Below are positions 20,437 through 32,000 of a DNA stretch of 64,000 nucleotides, one piece after another. The translations under genes were made by a program, and so were the position numbers. The DNA lies in NCBI GenBank assembly GCA_030704615.1, contig CM060733.1, forward strand, positions 61,070,001 through 61,134,000, in the 5' to 3' direction. The notes beneath the pieces are model-generated. The model was not told the origin of the DNA, ran no database searches, and saw only the letters and a program-made list of their open reading frames with translations. The DNA comes from Takakia lepidozioides. Its lineage: Eukaryota > Streptophyta > Takakiopsida > Takakiales > Takakiaceae. The first letter of the stretch is position 1, and every line of letters begins with the position of its first letter.

Positions 20437-23400
20437 ATGTTGGCGCTGTTTGAAACGCCTGCGGGCTTTGCCCTGTTCAAAGTCCTGAATGAAGCCAAGC
20501 TTGAAAAAATTGAGGTAAGACGCCTGAGCAACCAAAACTGGTGATTTTTTTTTTCGCTTCTAGTTGCTTTAGAGCCGTAGGTGAGATTCGTCTGTATTCT
20601 GTATGGGGATTGAGACCGTGTTTTTGGTTGCAGGATCTATGGAAGGAGTTCGAGACCCCAGAGACTGCACGAAAGGTAAGCTGAGTAGAGGAGCAAGCTG
20701 TAGGTTTTTTCAGTGCAGATCCACAAAGAAGCTGAAAGTCAGTTGTAAAGGGTTCTCTTGTGCATAGGAGGATTTATTGTTTTCCTCGTCACCTGGTTTG
20801 GACAGATGGTGAAGCTGAAAGCCTTTGACAAGTTTGAGAACACTACTGATGCACTGGGGGCAGCCACTGCTCTGGTGGAGAGCAAATTGCCCAAGGGCCT
20901 CCGCAAGTTCCTGAAGGCCCAATGTCAAGGGGAGACCTTGGTGATTGCTGACTCCAAACTAGGCAAGGCCATCAGTGAAAAGCTGGTACGTAGCATCTAT
21001 GTTTTCAATTTGCTACGGTTTATCTAAATTTTGTGGCAATGTTTGACTGCTTACTTTAGGTCATAGGGTGCAATGAAGAATCTCACATTTGGTGATGAAA
21101 CTTGAGGCTAGCTTGCAGGGGAACGACTGCTATTTTTGTAGTTCTCTGGATGGAGTAAGTCAGGGAAGGTGGAAGCGAGTCCCCGGTTTTCTTCCTTCCC
21201 CTACTAGATATATTTGAAGTGAGGGTTTTAGGTCTGGACTTCCAAGGAAGGTTCCTAAATCTTTTTGTCAACACTTCAGTGCTCCTGACTTCATGTTTGG
21301 TTGTGATTAAAAACTAGCAGGACAAATGAGATATAGAAGTGCTCATAAGACTGAAGGCCCTCAGGATTGAAGAGTACACCATGATTTGGAAGTGTCTGTT
21401 CTTCATTGTTTGACTATGACATAAGCAATCCAGTATTGCATTTGTGAATGTGATATAGTAAATGCTGTTTTGCAGGAAATCAACTGTGTAAATAATGCTG
21501 CGGTATCTGAGCTTATGAGAGGTTTACGGTCGCAGTTGTCAGAACTGATTGTGGGACTTGCGGGCAGTGACATGGCCCCTATGAGTCTTGGTCTCTCCCA
21601 CAGCTTATCTCGCTATAAGCTGAAGTTTAGCCCTGACAAGGTCATCTTTCATACCATACCTCTCTTGTTTGGTTTCTTGGGCTCTCTGGAAGTAAGCACA
21701 CCTCACTTTTTGGAACATACTAAAAGGATGATATCTTACGCAATACTGGCTGGACAAAGAGTATGTGCACCCGAAAAGGTTTTTACCCATCGAGAGTGTG
21801 GAATCCCAGTCCAAAACTAGCTCTATCACTCAAATGACAATGCAAGGAACAGAGCGTTTGATGTGCTGGCTGGTATAGGGATATGGAGAACTGTCGTTGT
21901 TGATTTCAGCACTACTGCTCATCACATTGCGGGGCCTATTTTACCCACCAGTCCCTACGTTTAGAAGAGTGGAGGGAGGAATCTAAGGAGCCAGTCTCAT
22001 GCAACTTGAAATGCTTCCCATGGTCCTCCACAGTTGGAGTGTAGCAAGGAAGATGGGAGAGAGCAGTAGACGAATTTGAAGGGCCAAGGGAAAGCTGCAG
22101 GTGTATTTATGATCATTTATTGTTCTCCAGTAATGCTGTGACTCTCGAGATCATAGCGATTCTAGATTACCATAGTGTCAATCTGAACTGAGTGTTTACC
22201 CGTGGATCTGGTGGTTCATCAATGTCTCCAGCCTTGTGGCCGTGCTCTCCCAGCAAGATATTATGGAAAATGTTGCAGTAGCACCTGGAGTTCTGGGGGG
22301 TCACACCCATCTCAGCTTTTTTCTGATGAACACTCTTGAATTTCGGAGCTCTGAATTGCTCTGATGTATCTCTCAGAAGGAGAGGATAACCAATGTTATA
22401 AACAAAAGCGGAATTGTTGCCTTATTTGGGTCATTCTGATTGTTGTTTGTTGTATTTCTTGTCTTGTTGGCTAATATTTTCCTCCTACTGTCATGCAGGT
22501 AGACACAATGATAGTGCAAGCAATTGGGCTCCTTGATGATTTGGATAAGGAGCTCAATACGTATGCTATGCGTGTGAGAGAATGGTTTGGCTGGCATTTC
22601 CCAGAGCTTGGGAAGATTGTAGCAGATAATGTACAGTTTGCTAAAGCTGTGAAGTTCATGGGCAGTCGGACAAATGCAGCAGATCTTGACTTCTCTGCAG
22701 TAAGCACCTCCTCCTTGCTTTTTTGTACTTGTGAGTAGGTACAACTTTTTAAAGTTGAGTAAGTGCCTCAGGATTTGTCATTTGCCCATCATCCTTGCAG
22801 CTCTGTTATCTAATCACACCATTATTCACTTGGGAGTGGAGTTGCTCTTTCGATTATTACCTGCAGTTTTTTTGCTAATGCAAAGAGCTTGTGTTCTGCT
22901 TGCAGATTTTGTCAGAGGAGGTGGAGGTAGAGTTAAAGGAGGCTGCTGTAATTTCCATGGGTACAGAGGTGAGCGAGGAAGACATGTTGAACATCAAGTC
23001 CTTGTGTGACCAGGTAATTGCACTGGCAGAATATCGGGCTCAGCTTTTTGAGTATCTGCGGAGTCGCATGAATGCCATTGCCCCCAACTTGACAGTAATG
23101 GTGGGGGAGCTAGTTGGAGCGCGCCTCATAGCTCATGCTGGAAGCCTCATCAACTTGGCAAAGCACCCAGCCAGTACTGTGCAGATCCTGGGTGCGGAGA
23201 AGGTCAGTGGTCGTCTGCTCTTAAGAATGTCAGATTTGTCTGTGTATTGTTCAAATATGGCCACTTATTTCTACTCTCCATGGGCACCCTAGCCTGGATA
23301 ATTATCACTATTTTTTCGATTGTTTTTTGCTCGAATTTCAAGGATGATGTCTCAGATCTTGTCTAGTGGATGGAGGGAACTAGGTTGGCCAGGTCTGTGA

Positions 23401-25366
23401 GTCTACTGTTCCGAGCCAAATCTCCTATGGTGTGGCCAGAGTTTTACGCCGCACTGAGAACCATGTCATTGACGGTCTGTTTGTTGATAATCGGGTGTAG
23501 GCGTTGTTTAGGGCTTTAAAGACAAAGCATGAGACCCCCAAGTATGGTCTGATCTATCATGCGTCACTAATAGGACAAGCTCCTCCCAAATTCAAGGGGA
23601 AGATAGCCAGAGTACTTGCCGCAAAATCCGCTCTGTCAATTCGTGTGGACGCTCTTGGAGATGACCCAGACATTTCTGTTGGTATCGAGAATCGGGCCAA
23701 GGTGAACAAATAATTGCAACTACTTGTGCTTTGTAGCAACACTTTGAGTCTCTGAATCCGCTGTCTGTACTGACCTCCCTTGTACATTTCTTGCTCCTAT
23801 GACATCCTCTATCCTGTGCAGTCCCATTCTTTTTAAATGCTGCTGTGTATGCATGCAATATCTTGCAATTCAATGTCGTGGAAGTGTTTTCAGACATCTG
23901 GGTTTGGAGTGCTCAGTCAGCTTCTTTCTTCTTTATTTACTCTTCATTCCCGCACTTCTGGCCTTTGTTACTGTGATAACTTGCTGACCACAAGACCTTA
24001 CACACATAATTAAGTTGTCTAATTCATTTGCCTTCTCCCATGTGACAGGTGGAAGCTAGGTTGCGGCAACTGGAGGGTAGAACTATGGGAAAAATCAGCG
24101 GGGCAGTTAAGGGCAAGCCCAAAATTGAGCACTATGACAAGGACAGGAAGAAGGACACGCCTGGCCTGCTGTCTGCTGCTAAGGTGGGGGGTAATTGCAG
24201 ATGTATTAGTGGATTGGGGAGCATCATGTTGTCATGCACTGCACAAGCATTCAGCTTGTGTTTAATGTCTGTAAAGCAAACGTTAGGAATCAAACAGGGG
24301 TTGAGCCTCGTCTCGTCTCTCAGACATTTATTTTGTAGAGGTGTCATTGCCCGCAAGAAAGTTACATATCTTTACTGGGAGTGTTATGGCGCCGGATGCT
24401 TTGGTTTCAGCCACGGAGTCTTGCATCAGGCTTGAGCACAATTCCTCTTGACCATCAAAGTTTCCTCGGATGTTTGTTTCATGTGCAGACATATAATCCA
24501 GCTGCGGACTCCACCCTTGAGACACCTGCCGCAAATGCCTCTGAGAAACGGTCTGAAAAGAAGAATATGAAAAAACGGGAGGAGATGGTGGTTGAAGTGA
24601 AAGGTGAGGTGGTGGTTGAAGCAGTGGAAGTTCCAGCAAAAAGGAAATCCAAAAAAGACAAAAAGTCAGACCTGGAGCCACCTTCCATTGTTGAGATCGA
24701 GGCTGAGCCAGCTAAGGTGGGTGTGACACAATGAGCTACTTTTATTTAACCCAATCCATCTCAACGGAATATCGGGGCCGTCGAACCTAAAAGGTAGAAA
24801 GATAGGTCGTCAATTTGGCTCCCCCCCCCCCCCAAAAGTGAGTTATCACAGGTGTTGAAAACGGCCAGGTTCAAGCTACCAATTGCACCTTATGAAGCTT
24901 AAAACGGTTACAGATTTGATCACTTGAACTCAAGAGCCAGAGTAGCACGGCAGAGATTATCCTGTCTTGTTAGCCTTTTTGTTGTAACTAGAAATTTAGT
25001 GCACTCTCTTTGTCATAATCCTGAGGTTGTGGTAAGAACCCATTTTATTTGGAGTTATGGTCCCTTAAGGTCCCTTCCCCAAGGTGGCATCCGAGGTACA
25101 TACTGATTGTGTTTGCCACCAAGCCGATTGCTTTGTGCTCATTCTGTGACTCTATTTGGCAGAAAAAGAAGAAGACTGCCAAGGAGGTGCCAGAGGTGGT
25201 AGTGGCTGTGGCTGTGGCGGCAGATGCTGCTCCGGAGCCCAAGTCTTCTAAGAAGAAGAGGAAAGCTGAGCTGGAGGCTGCAGCTGTGGCTGGGGCAGAG
25301 GCTGCTGTTGAGGAGGTCATTAAAGAGAAAAAAAAGAAGAAAAAGAGGAAGGAAAGCGATGGATGA
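20437..25366 (+). CDS. NOP56: nucleolar protein NOP56, box C/D snoRNP core subunit (576 aa, ten exons)
   Basis: Core protein of box C/D snoRNPs, which 2'-O-methylate rRNA in the nucleolus with fibrillarin, NOP58 and the 15.5K protein. Exons: 20437-20514, 20634-20675, 20806-20985, 21476-21640, 22499-22699, 22906-23202, 23501-23701, 24049-24183, 24489-24716, 25163-25366. Every exon is a multiple of three (all introns phase 0), and they sum to 577 codons with stop. The N-terminal domain starts [19 protein letters not shown]. The Nop domain carries [15 protein letters not shown] and QILGAEKALFRALK, the RNP-binding signature. The C-terminus is the usual Lys/Glu/Ala tail ([13 protein letters not shown] ... 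[14 protein letters not shown]). NOP58 is excluded by the [10 protein letters not shown] start and the tail. Intron 4 uses a weak donor (GTCATC). No frame breaks. Confidence 0.96.
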
Positions 25367-26162
25367 GGAATTACTTTGGGAGTCAAGTTGAGCTCATAGT
25401 TTTGAAGTGTTGATAGCTCATTGGTATGGGCGTAAAAGTGTGGCTCTGCAAACCAAAAGAGCCTCCTGGTCTTGGCAAGCTGTTTCTGCCAGCAGTAAGC
25501 AGTCGATTGCATCCTCACTTTGGATAGAAGCTAGAAAGTTGTCCCCTTCGCAGGCCTTTGCAGTTGTGGCCTAAAAGTTTTCCAGGACTCTTACAGTTTG
25601 GACAGGTGCCTTAAAGACTGCATCTAACTTATTAGCCTAGCACATCTGAACCAGGGATTAAGGACATGCCTAACAAGAAACTGTGGCCAGGTCCCTGCCA
25701 AGCTAGAGTGTGACATTATTCGGCGAATCACTTATTTCTTGTTTACATTTTTTGCCCTTGTATGACAAGTATTAAAACTCTCTGCTTTCTCTCAACTCTC
25801 CTCTGTAAGACTTCTTTCTCCTTCGATTGGCTGATAAATTCAGAAAGCCCTTCTTCTAAAAGCAGGATAATGAATGGTTGTTGATAGCGATTGCTCTGAC
25901 TGGATGAATGGCGTTTATGAGGCGTACTTTTAGTCGAGTAATTAGTGACTTACTGCGACTAGTGACTAGCAAATCTTGTGCGGATAGTGATTAGTGACCT
26001 AACAGGAAAAGTTGTGGACTTTTGAGCGAGCGCTTGCATGGCTCGTAATTGAGTTTAGGACATTACTTGCCGACGTGTCCCATTTTCATTAGCTCTCAGC
26101 ACCGTGTCACCCGCCGTAGCCCATTACCTATGCTGACCTATTTGTAAAGGGAATGAATACAG

Positions 26163-26255
26163 TGTGGATGACTACGACATTTTACCTGGCTTCAGGGATG
26201 ACTATGACATTTTACCTGGCTACAGGGATGACTATGACATTTTTTTGGCTTCATG
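26163..26255. repeat. 30-bp tandem repeat, three copies
   Basis: GGATGACTAYGACATTTTAC is followed by a CTGGCTTCAG-like end, repeated about three times; the last copy is degenerate. Confidence 0.8.
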
Positions 26256-26401
26256 GATGCTCTAATTGGATGACTATGACCTTATGTATGTATCGCTTGA
26301 GCGTGACAGATTGAAGCTGGCATCTCGATGAGCGGCATAGTAACCTGCTCGCATCGTCCTTAAACTCAATTACGTCCGGTAGCGTTCATGGATCGACTGG
26401 G

Positions 26402-26481
26402 TACAGGATGTAGCCAGTCCCAGGCCTATCTTGCCGCTACCGCGGCTCGATAGCCCGGGCGGACGAGCTACATCCTGTAGC
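26402..26481. repeat. inverted repeat with hairpin potential
   Basis: ACAGGATGTAGC near 26403 and its complement GCTACATCCTGT near 26467, around a GC-rich loop. Could be a decayed miniature element; no target duplication evident. Confidence 0.5.
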
Positions 26482-26715
26482 CAGTCTCAATAATAATATT
26501 ATAATATTTGATGCCTCCCCAAGGAAGCGTAAATTATGGAGTCTCTTCAGCCAGAAGGGTTACTGCCTTCCGCTAGTCTCCCCGCTAACATTAAGTCCAT
26601 TACATACATTCCTGGCCTATTCCCAGCACGTGTGCCTCATTTGGGTGATTCTAGACATGTCTGAGTTTGTAAGATTTACTTGTCCCCTAACAAAGTTTCT
26701 ATGAAGTTGGACTCA

Positions 26716-26724
26716 GTCTGTGGC
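26716..26724. repeat. MULE target-site duplication, left
   Basis: GTCTGTGGC, identical to 39326-39334. Confidence 0.9.
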
Positions 26725-27034
26725 GCCTCTCATTTTAAGATAATAGGGTCTTCAATGGGCACGCGCGATGTGGCCGGTGGGCCCCGCGCACGGACGCCCG
26801 GCTCCCCAGCACCCCGCCCGCCGCTGCGCGCGGTCGCCTAGCCGCGGGCACGGCTGCAGCAACCGCGCCCGCGCCCCCGTCCGCCGCGCGGCCAGTCCCC
26901 CGCCCATGAGTCCGTTGCCCTCCAGTCTGCCCGCCAGTCCGCTGGCCAGTCCCCTGCCATCCAGTCCGTTGACGGCGCAGGATCGCCACCGTCCATTCCC
27001 ATAACCCATCCGAGCCCTCCATTTTTAGGGCTGC
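26725..27034. repeat. MULE terminal inverted repeat, left (310 bp)
   Basis: Pairs with 38910-39325 up to the shared inner end (complement of GCAGCCCTAAAAATGG). Very GC-rich; the inner half holds CCAGTCTGCCCG / CCAGTCCGCTGG repeat units. Confidence 0.9.
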
Positions 27035-27751
27035 GAAAATGGCAATGATCTTCCCACCAAATCCCGGCCGCTCTCTTTTGACGGCTGTTTGTTGTCCGAT
27101 GTTGCGGTAGGCGTTTCCAGGCACGCGACCGTTCCTCTTTTGCGCGCGATGTTCATGATGATGATGAAGCATGTGCTTGAACATGAGAGGACTATCTGGG
27201 CACTACAGCCACCATCGTGCATATGCTTCCACTATTTTTGCCTTCTTGTTGTGCTTTCGGGAACCTTCGTTTTATGGTTTGGTTCTATGTCATAAATATG
27301 GAAAATGCAGACATCTGTCGTCGATAACGTCCTCTGCTTGTGATCCGTCATGCATCCCTCATGAGAGCCTTCACAAGTTTAGTTCGTTAAAGGAACCCAT
27401 GGGTAACATGGGCGCGAAAATGGTGGAAGCGTATGCACATGGGGGCGTGTATTGCAGATTTCGTATCGGACGATGGGACTGTTTATGTGACCAAGTATAG
27501 CGGCTTGCATCCGTCGTGCATAAGTTGTGGAAAAGGGTAGAGAATCTGAAGAAACCCAGCTTTGTGATGGATCCACATGGTATTATATAAAGGATGGCAG
27601 CACAAAAAAGCAATTCGAGTCGTCACGGAACACCATCCAGTCGTAAGGTCCTCAAACATCCACACGCACCTGCTGAATGCAGATGTCTGAGCCACGACGG
27701 GAGATGTCTGAGACAATTGCATCTGCAAATGCGCGTGGATGTTTGAGGTCC

Positions 27752-28400
27752 GTTGTGTCGCGAGTCTGTTCACAGTGGGTCCGCTGGCCCGTCAGTGCTC
27801 CGGATATTCCCCTTATCGCGTGCATAACAATCAGTTTGGAGGCGGTCTGCTGGAAGTCCGTCTGTTGGGATATCAGTCTGTTGCACTTATGAATTTGTCA
27901 GTCTGTTGTGTCGGAAGTCTGTTGCACTAAGTCTGTTTGACTTCTTATTTTCCCTCCGGTCAGTCTTTTGGCTTGTTCTCCCGCCAGTCTGGCGAAACGT
28001 CCGTCTGCTGGACAGTTCTCCTCTATGGATATCAATATGTTGGACTGTGCATGCATCAGTCTGTTGTGTCGCGAGTCTGTTCACAGTGGGTCCGCTGGCC
28101 CGTCAGTGCTCTGGATATTCCCCTTATCGCGTGCATAACAGTCAGTTTGGAGGCGGTCTGCTGGAAGTCCCTCTGTTGGGATATCAGTCTGTTGCACTTG
28201 TGAATTTGTCAGTCTGTTGTGTCAGAAGTCTGTTGTACTAAGTCTGTTTGACTTCTTATTTTCCCTCCGGTCAGTCTTTTGGCTTGTTCTCCCGCCAGTC
28301 TGGCGAAACGTCCGTCTGCTGGACAGTTCTCCTCTATGGATATCAGTCTGTTGGACTGTGCATGCATCAGTTTGTTGTGCCGTGAGTCTGTTCGCAATGG
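27752..28400. repeat. 311-bp tandem duplication in the MULE 5' region
   Basis: Copies at 27752-28062 and 28063-28373 are nearly identical; a third begins at 28374 and stops after about 27 bp. Each copy contains several CAGTCTGTTG motifs. It lies upstream of the Ulp1-type gene. Confidence 0.9.
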
Positions 28401-29019
28401 GTGTGTTCGACTTTCCTGTTCTCCCCTTACTCTCTTTTGTCTTCATTCCGCTAGCAGGGAAGTGCCTCCAATATGAAGCCGCTTCGCCAGCAAAGCGAAT
28501 AATCCGCTGGATTGGCGGTCCGGTGGACTCTCGGCCCGATGGGAAATGAGTCTGCTGCACTTGCGAGGAGCGTGGATGAATTAAGTACGATCCGTTCGTT
28601 CGGTGGACGTATTCAATGCGATGACGGCGGATAGTTGGCGCCTGTGAAATCGCGCCACGTTGGCAGTGCCATGCCCGCTTTCCCCCTTCTACTTCTACTT
28701 TCTCCATTCTCTTCGCGCCTGTTTCTTCGCACAGTTTTGCACTGCTTTGTTTTCCTCTTTGTGTTTCCATCACCGTAACGAAAGACGACCTTCTTCCCTA
28801 GGTGTGGAGAGTCGCGGTGAGCCGCGAAGCGTCGCAAACACGCTCGCCTTCGTAACAACTCGAAGTTCATCGGCTCGGTGAGGTTCTCACTTGTTGTGGT
28901 GTTTCCATTCCATTCTGTGTCCTGTTCTTGCTTAGGGTGAGTCTTTTCATAGGACTTCTATCTGTCGCTCTGTCGCTCTGTCGCTCATTGTCCTTGCACC
29001 TTTGTTTCATTCTGCAGCG

Positions 29020-32000
29020 ATGGAGGATGCTTGTGAAAAAGGTGGAGCGGACTGGTTGGATTTTGTGCACCAAACCAGATTGAAGAAAGAGCGAAGGTAC
29101 TGGTACTCACCAGACGAGTTTGATCATAAAATAGTGGAAGCATTTGTAGACCTCCGCGCCCGGAAGCCCAAAAACTCGAATTGGCAGAAGGACAAGCTCT
29201 TCTGTCCCTTCTATGAAGAGGTAATCAAGGACAAAATCCAACTAAATCGGCATTGTGTTGACACGGGTTGCAAGGAGACTGTTGCACTGATTCCACGGGA
29301 TTTCAAGCCTTGGCCGATACTGAAAGAAATGTCGATTGTCAAAGAGGCCACAATGCGCTTGCGCGGATCAGTGCTTGACCCCCGCACTTTGGAATTAGAC
29401 GAAGTGCGCGCACGGTATGGCGTCCATTGTGGTGGCCCGTCAATGGAGGATTTGCAAGTGCAGGGAACGCTGGACGCTCCCAGAAAACGTAAACTGAGTG
29501 ATGGGGCCCAAAAAAAGGAGAGGCAAAAAAAGGAGAAGGCTGCAAGGTCTGCTCGCGAGGCAAGTGCAAAATCCACTCAACAGACTGAACCCCGTCCTGG
29601 GCGGCAGACCCACACCATCAGTACTGATACTGAAAGTGAATCTGCTCAGGGCCTGGAAGGGGTGACAAGTCCAGTGGACATTGACTTGCTTGACCAGACT
29701 CGGCAGCAGACTCACACAAATATTGCGACCCATGCCATCGGTTTAGGGTCAAAACCAAAAACTCAACAGAGCACTGAAGGGCCAGTCTGCCCTGGCACAT
29801 TGCGCCTCGTTGACTTTGGGCTTTTCCCACCAGAGTGCCCACCAATTGGGGATCCAGACTTCTTCCGTTATTTCTACAGAGTTGCCCAGTCAGGTCTGCT
29901 ACGCACATTAATCCGACAGACGAAACAGAATTGGTTGAACAGCTTTGAAGATGAAGATGACGATGATGAAGTAGAGGAGGTAATGGTCAGTCTGACCGCC
30001 CAGTCTGTTCTTTGTGCTGTTTGAGTCCATCATCGCGGTCACGTTGCTTATTCAGTCTAGTCAGTCCCCTGCGTTCTCTCTTCAGTCCGCTGGCTCAGTC
30101 CATTCGTCAGTTAGTCTGTTTTATATCGCTGCATTACTTACTGAGTCCGTTTGTCAGTCCGCTGGTCCAGTCCACTGGTATAGTCTACTAGTTGCCTCCA
30201 CCCTACGTACGCATGTTACAGTCTGCTGGCCTGTGAGTCCAGTCCGCTGTGCATGAGGTGAATATAGAGTCCACGTCCATGTTCCTGACGTCGAAGTTCT
30301 CTGCCGTGTACCAGGATGAACGTGTTTATATTCGTAGGGCCATTCAGGCTTGGCGGATACCTAGCAATGATGCTCCTTTACAAGCGACTGCAATGCGTGC
30401 GGAAGTGGACCGCGTGTGAGAGTACATATTATTGAAGTATCCTGGGTCATCTGCTGCTATAGCGGCATTACAAATTGAAGATGCGTCGGGGGGGGGAATG
30501 TGTCTGGGACAACCGAGTCTGCCATCCAGCAGACTCCCATTCAGCAGGCTGTCATCCAGCAGACTCCCGTTCAGCAGCCTGTCATCCAGCAGATTCCAAC
30601 AGAGCAGACTCCCAACGAGCAGCCTGTCATCCTGCAGACTCCTCTCCAGGAGCCCATCATGCAGCCCATGCCAATAGGAAGTCATGTCATCCAACAAACT
30701 GCGGACCAGCAGACTGCCTTTCTCTCACATAGCACGGCGTTTTTTGCAGTTTGGCAATCGCCATCACCGGTAATTCGACCCGGAGCTGAAGACCTCACAT
30801 TTCCCCGGCTTAGGGTGGGAGAAATTAATCCCCATTTGGATTGGCATAATGAGCTCCACCGGATTGTTGCGGACCGCCGGTGGTCATTTGTACCCTTTCA
30901 TTATTCCATGGAGTTTTCTATTGAGGAAGCCAACCATGTTCTAGAAGTCGTCTCTGCTGTTGCCATTGAAGCCACAAGCGATCAAAATGCGCCGCCTCTA
31001 CTTGTGCAGCTGATTCTCATGGATGACCCACGGCCTGAAGACCTCAGACATATGCCTATGGCACATCCAACCTTTGGGGTGCGAAGAAAGCACTTGTTCG
31101 GATTGACTGAGGAGGACTTTGAGCGCATGGCAGCTTCCTTCCTACAACACGATGGATGCAATTTGGCAATTTCCGCTCATACAACAAGTTGATGAAGGAT
31201 CTGCATAGTTTGAGGATGGACTTACTCCATGGAACAGACCATTCATAGAAGTTTGTGGTGGATGACGCATTGCACTGGTTTGCATTGGTGATGGAGCGAG
31301 CAGTATTCGACATTGTTTTGCAGAATCCCAATGTCTTCAAAGTCCTGTGGTGTGGGATCCCAACTGAAGACTGCATCGGCGCCATTGCTCATCTCGATGG
31401 AGCATGCCTATGCCGGCAAATCAAGGACATTGGCCTCGTCGGAAATCTCTTGGAAGGTAAAATATTATGGGCAACTTTCGTGTTTCAGCTCAATTTCTTT
31501 TGCCAATTTTTTTATAAGTTCACATTTGCATAAACATGTGTTGCAGGGCGAGTTGATCTGGGAGACAAGCAAGTGCAGGCTGATTTCGACTCTTTTGCCA
31601 GAGGTGCAAGGGACCTTGTCCTGGCTTTACAAGGAGTTCGGGAGACTGTCCAGCAGACTAGCCACAAGAATGTCGAACAACATATTCCCCGCGACATTGT
31701 GGGCAGACTGCCCAAGTGCTGGAGACCGAACATGTGCACCAGACCGTCCCGGGTAATAGGCCGGATCACTCCCAGCAGACTGCCCCACACACACATACTC
31801 AGTATGTGCAAACAATACTGAGCGGGCAGCGAACTTTGCAGACTTTGCAGCAGACCGGAGAACAGACCGGCCAACAGACTGCCCCTCAGCCGACTGTGCA
31901 ACAGACCAGCGAACATAGCCACCAGACTGCCCCTCAGCAAACTGTACAGCAGACCGTGCAGCAAACCGACGAATCCAGCCAGTAGATTGCCGCTCAGCAG

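Larger units (their letters stand above)
25367..26715. other. 3' flank of NOP56 and spacer with small repeats
   Basis: Holds the NOP56 3' UTR, a 30-bp tandem repeat and an inverted repeat listed separately; no other gene seen. Confidence 0.5.

Noticed and set aside
21088-21290. box C/D snoRNA in another NOP56 intron (GTGATGA near 21,091)
   Set aside because: The next suitable CTGA is about 190 nt away and there is no closing stem.
22318-22442. box C/D snoRNA in a NOP56 intron (TGATGA at about 22,324 and CTGA further down)
   Set aside because: NOP56 introns host snoRNAs in some eukaryotes, but spacing is poor and no terminal stem pairs next to the boxes.
26735-27184. GC-rich frames at the MULE ends, on both strands
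   Set aside because: They fall inside the GC-rich TIR, recur at the other end, and resemble no protein.
27740-28400. CRISPR-like array of short repeats
   Set aside because: Eukaryotic nuclear DNA; the repeats are irregular motifs and a 311-bp duplication inside a transposon.
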